DNA of 7,769 nucleotides. It comes from Methylovirgula sp. GTDB lineage: Bacteria > Pseudomonadota > Alphaproteobacteria > Rhizobiales > Beijerinckiaceae. Both the position numbers and the translations under genes were made by a program. Below are positions 5,406 to 7,769 of the stretch, piece after piece. The stretch covers positions 1 to 7,769 of the forward strand of contig JASHUD010000075.1 in assembly GCA_030040215.1 (NCBI GenBank). Direction: 5' to 3'. The notes under the pieces are model-generated. The model was not told the origin of the DNA, searched no databases, and saw only the letters and a list, made by a program, of their open reading frames with translations. Each line of letters opens with the position of its first letter. Positions within the stretch are counted from its first letter, which is position 1.

Positions 5406-6407
5406 ATGGCTACGGTCGATCAAGAGTGGCGGGCGGTGGCCGCGAGGCCTATGGTTCTCGCGGCCCTTTCGCTCATTCTCGCCTGGTCGCTGATGGGTAA
5501 CAGTCCGAAGCCCGATGTATTGAAAAAGATCGGGTCGGCGCGCGCCGCTTGCGCCAAGCTGGCGCGCCCAAATTTCCTCGAGATTCTTCGGGGTCTTTAC
5601 AACAAGATGAACGACGATCGCATTTTGGCGGTCGCGGGCGGCCTTGCCTTTTTCGGTCTCTTGGCGCTGTTTCCGGGCATCGCCGCGTTCGTCGCCCTTT
5701 ACGGGCTCTTCGCGGACTGGTCGACCATCAACGGCAGTCTCGGCACCTTGACGTTCATGCTGCCGCACGGCTCCCCCGAAATCATTGCCGACGAGGTCAG
5801 GCGCGTCGCGGCGCAAGGCAACGGCGCGCTCGGAATCAAGTTCTTCGTCGGCGTAGTTATCGCGCTATGGAGCGCAAATTCGGGCATCAAAGCGATGTTC
5901 GATGCTTTGAACGTCGCCTATGGCGAGCAGGAGAAGCGCGGCTTCATCGCGCTCAATCTTCAATCTTTATTGTTCACGCTTGCCGCCATTGTCGCGTCGA
6001 TCGCCGCCTTCCTGGCAGTGGTCGCCGCACCCGTCATCTTCCGGTTTTTGGGGTTCGGCAGCGTGGAAGCGACGATCTACATCGTTCGCTGGCCGCTGCT
6101 TGCCGGCATTGTCCTCTTGGGACTTTCCATCCTTTACCGCTTCGGGCCGAGCCGCGCGCCGCAGAAATGGCGCGCCATCACGTGGGGAAGTACGGTTGCC
6201 ACGCTGCTGTGGATTACGACTTCCGTGCTGTTTTCCTGGTACGTCGCCAGCATCGGCAATTACAGCCGAACGTATGGCACGCTCGGCGCGATCATCGGCT
6301 TTATGACCTGGATTTGGCTTTCGGCGATCGTCGTTATCCTCGGCGCCGAGATCAATGCCGAGTTGGAGCGCTATGCGCGGCAACGCGGTGAAGTGATGGA
6401 ACCGTAG
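5406..6407 (+). CDS. YihY/virulence factor BrkB family inner-membrane protein
   Basis: A 333-residue polytopic membrane protein of the YihY/BrkB family (once miscalled ribonuclease BN). Family marks are DDRILAVAGGLAFFGLLALFPG (70-91), FFVGVVIALWSANSGIKAMFDALNVAY (146-172) and the C-terminal YGTLGAIIGFMTWIWLSAIVVILGAEINAELE (290-321). Hydrophobic spans lie at about 16-31, 75-103, 145-158, 184-209, 228-245, 260-281 and 291-314, so six core helices plus an extra N-terminal one. The C-terminus (ERYARQRGEVMEP) is short and polar. The ATG at 5406 lacks a close ribosome binding site: AAGG lies about 15 nt before it. The start may therefore be later, for example at Met16 or Met30. The physiological role of the family is not settled, and the neighbours give no clue. 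Confidence 0.93.
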   Translation: MATVDQEWRAVAARPMVLAALSLILAWSLMGNSPKPDVLKKIGSARAACAKLARPNFLEILRGLYNKMNDDRILAVAGGLAFFGLLALFPGIAAFVALYGLFADWSTINGSLGTLTFMLPHGSPEIIADEVRRVAAQGNGALGIKFFVGVVIALWSANSGIKAMFDALNVAYGEQEKRGFIALNLQSLLFTLAAIVASIAAFLAVVAAPVIFRFLGFGSVEATIYIVRWPLLAGIVLLGLSILYRFGPSRAPQKWRAITWGSTVATLLWITTSVLFSWYVASIGNYSRTYGTLGAIIGFMTWIWLSAIVVILGAEINAELERYARQRGEVMEP

Positions 6408-6482
6408 ATTGTGTGCACCCAAAGATGCCGGTTTTCTATGATGGAAGGATATTCTCCATTCTAAGATTCGATCCGTTTCCTC

Positions 6483-6511
6483 TTGGCAATCTTGCGACTT
6501 CGTGGAAGAAT
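6483..6511 (+). promoter_or_regulatory. Putative promoter of the outer-membrane protein gene
   Basis: TTGGCA (6483-6488) and AAGAAT (6506-6511) are separated by 17 bp, matching five and four of six consensus positions. They lie in the 138-bp gap after the YihY-family gene, 35 bp before the TTG start, in a locally AT-richer stretch. This would make the outer-membrane protein gene an independent unit. Confidence 0.35.
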
Positions 6512-6545
6512 TTTCCCAGTTTAGTGACAATCTCGAGTCACGTCG

Positions 6546-7343
6546 TTGCATTCTCGTCGAGTCCTTGGCGCCGTGTTGGGGCTCATTTTGGCCTCGGTGC
6601 CAGCCGCTACCCAGGACGCATATGCCAGTGCCTTTCTCCAACCCGTCGGCGAAGGCGATGTCATCACCGCGACCGAGTTCTCGGACTCGACGCGCGCCTT
6701 CGATCAAAACGGCAAACTCATTCCGATTCCCGCCTATCGGAAATTCGAGCTCGCCTCCTACATCGAATACGGTCTGCTCGATCGGCTGACTTTGATCGCC
6801 CAGCCGTTTTACGAGAGCGCCCGTCAAGACGATACCGCCGTCTCGACGCCCGGGACGGAGATCGGCGCACGATACGGCGTCGCCGAGTTCGGCCCGACCG
6901 TCGTCTCCTTGCAAGGTCTCTTGCATATTCCCTTCAAACCCGGGCAGTCGCCACAAGGCGGATTTGACGAGGACGACGTCTTTTCGGGTGATTTGCGTTT
7001 GCTCGTCGGACACACGTTCGCAGTCGATGGAATGCCGAGCTTTGTCGATTTGCAAGGCGGCTATCGCTGGCAGGGCGAGGGTGTACCCGATGAGTGGCAC
7101 GCCGACTTCACCGCCGGCATCCGGCCGCAGCCGCGGCTACTTTTCATGCTGCAAACATTCGTGACCATGGCGAACCAAGCCGCCGCGGCTTACGGGCCTT
7201 ACTCGTACACCAAGCTGCAGCAAAGCCTGGTTTACGACGTGTCGCGCGACTGGTCGCTGCAAGGCGGATTTTTCGAGACCGTCGTCGGCGTGAACGCCGG
7301 CCGCGAACTCGGGCCCATGGTGGCGGTCTGGTATCATTTCTAA
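6546..7343 (+). CDS. Putative outer-membrane beta-barrel protein (XagA-like)
   Basis: A 265-residue exported protein. The N-terminus has MHSRR, a hydrophobic VLGAVLGLILASVPA core and possible signal peptidase sites at AYA (25-27) or ASA (27-29). The body alternates polar and hydrophobic residues in beta-strand fashion with many aromatic girdle residues, and it ends in VAVWYHF: a terminal Phe is the classic BamA recognition mark. Conserved-looking parts are AFDQNGKLIPIPAYRKFEL (51-69), IEYGLLDRLTLIAQP (73-87) and SFVDLQGGYRW (165-175). I recall similar alphaproteobacterial proteins annotated as hypothetical or protein XagA, with no firm function. The start is TTG at 6546: an in-frame TGA lies at 6525-6527 and no ATG or GTG comes between. 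The ribosome binding site is weak (GAG at 6535-6537). The first later option, GTG at codon 10, would cut the signal peptide. Confidence 0.75.
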   Translation: MHSRRVLGAVLGLILASVPAATQDAYASAFLQPVGEGDVITATEFSDSTRAFDQNGKLIPIPAYRKFELASYIEYGLLDRLTLIAQPFYESARQDDTAVSTPGTEIGARYGVAEFGPTVVSLQGLLHIPFKPGQSPQGGFDEDDVFSGDLRLLVGHTFAVDGMPSFVDLQGGYRWQGEGVPDEWHADFTAGIRPQPRLLFMLQTFVTMANQAAAAYGPYSYTKLQQSLVYDVSRDWSLQGGFFETVVGVNAGRELGPMVAVWYHF

Positions 7344-7352
7344 CGGTCGGAA

Positions 7353-7374
7353 TCCGGACGCTTTGGCGCCCGGA
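7353..7374 (+). terminator. Stem-loop just after the outer-membrane protein gene
   Basis: TCCGG (7353-7357) pairs with CCGGA (7370-7374), and CGC (7359-7361) with GCG (7366-7368), around a TTTG loop with one A-C mismatch. It begins 10 bp after the stop codon. No T tract follows, so it is only a modest terminator candidate on its own. Confidence 0.35.
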
Positions 7375-7393
7375 CTCGCATCATGCCGCCCCT

Positions 7394-7422
7394 CCACACC
7401 GACTTCCTGGAAGTCGGTGTGG
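7394..7422. terminator. Perfect 12-bp inverted repeat, probable bidirectional terminator
   Basis: CCACACCGACTT (7394-7405) and AAGTCGGTGTGG (7411-7422) are perfect complements around CCTGG; a further C-G pair can close a three-base loop. It lies between the ends of two converging genes, 50 bp after one stop and 31 bp before the other, where a shared terminator is expected. Neither side has a T tract. A dispersed palindromic repeat is an alternative. Confidence 0.6.
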
Positions 7423-7453
7423 CAGACAACAACCCGAGTTCGATCTCGGTGAT

Positions 7454-7750
7454 CTATTTGGCCTTTATCGCATTCGCGGCTTGGCCCATCAGCCAGCCGA
7501 GCACGCCGCCGCACAATGCGGAGAGGGCGACGAGGAAGAACGGGTTGTTCATATTTCCCGCTGTCAAATCACCCATGGCGCCCTTCGCGAGCGTATAGCC
7601 GGCTACCGAGGCAAAGCCATAGATATTGGCCGGAACGACCGAGAGCACGTCGATCGACGCGACGATGACAAGAAAGAACACGCCAACGGCGATAACGATC
7701 GCCGGCCATACCGAGTCTAGGCTCGGTATGGAGACGTTCTTGATGATCAT
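7454..7750 (-). CDS. Small two-helix membrane protein, function unknown; possibly 5'-incomplete
   Basis: I do not recognise this protein. As drawn it has 98 residues, with hydrophobic helices at about 15-39 (WPAIVIAVGVFFLVIV and on) and 70-89 (PFFLVALSALCGGVLGWLMG), joined by a small-residue-rich loop with YGFASVAGYTLAKGAMGD. It ends in a short basic tail, AIKAK. The glycine pattern in helix 2 (GGVLGWLMG) suggests close helix packing. The ATG at 7750 has no good ribosome binding site, and the frame stays open to the window edge, adding at least IAWITL. The true start may lie outside. The reading is supported by its membrane-protein composition and by the converging-gene terminator just past its stop. 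Confidence 0.6.
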   Translation of the reverse strand: MIIKNVSIPSLDSVWPAIVIAVGVFFLVIVASIDVLSVVPANIYGFASVAGYTLAKGAMGDLTAGNMNNPFFLVALSALCGGVLGWLMGQAANAIKAK

Positions 7751-7769
7751 TAACGTGATCCAGGCGATC

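Noticed and set aside
6413..6967. A 184-codon plus-strand frame after the YihY-family gene
   Set aside because: Most of it is an out-of-frame reading of the outer-membrane protein gene; the unique part is short and without motifs.
5967..7100. A 377-codon open frame on the minus strand
   Set aside because: It is antisense to the YihY-family and outer-membrane protein genes and crosses their intergenic gap. The product has a low-complexity, charged composition and no recognisable motif.
1..7769. CRISPR array, insertion sequence or phage module
   Set aside because: No regularly spaced repeats, transposase, integrase or terminal inverted repeats were seen; the ATATG copies are too short and irregular to be an array.

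Overview
The window reads as chromosomal DNA from an alphaproteobacterium, probably a methylotrophic or formate-using member of the Hyphomicrobiales (Beijerinckiaceae-like). The main reasons are a cysteine-free, 205-residue ribosomal protein S4 of typical alphaproteobacterial form, a high-GC coding style, and an NAD+-dependent formate dehydrogenase very close to the enzymes of methylotrophs. The taxonomic placement is an inference from remembered protein families, not a search result.

Layout. Positions 1-99 are the 3' end of an RBBP9/YdeN-type serine hydrolase gene. An AT-rich promoter/operator region (about 97-145) follows, then a two-gene toxin-antitoxin operon of the TumE (DUF6516) / TumA (winged-helix) type at 146-780, with the toxin first. 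It converges, with a 17-bp gap, on rpsD (798-1415, minus), which has a plausible promoter and a roughly 210-nt GC-rich, hairpin-containing leader. Positions 1663-2026 hold no gene that I can support. Next is the formate dehydrogenase gene (2027-3187, plus) with a perfect Shine-Dalgarno sequence, a long GC-rich stem-loop, and a secreted alpha/beta hydrolase (3263-4267, plus). The hydrolase gene overlaps by four bases, tail to tail, with a zinc-free quinone oxidoreductase gene (4264-5295, minus). Divergent from that is a YihY/BrkB-family membrane protein (5406-6407, plus), then a probable outer-membrane beta-barrel protein starting at TTG (6546-7343, plus), two stem-loops, and a small two-helix membrane protein gene on the minus strand (7454-7750) whose frame is still open at the window edge.

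How the genes work together. Formate dehydrogenase oxidises formate to CO2 and yields NADH, the last step of one-carbon dissimilation; no other one-carbon gene lies in the window, so the enzyme appears to be encoded alone. The remaining genes look like single-gene units with separate roles. The toxin-antitoxin pair is the only evident accessory module. I see no CRISPR array, insertion sequence, tRNA, rRNA or clearly novel multi-gene system. The most notable points are the natural Ser and Thr at two formate dehydrogenase positions that are Cys in the Pseudomonas enzyme, the possibly leaderless toxin-antitoxin promoter with repeated ATATG motifs, and the structured rpsD leader.
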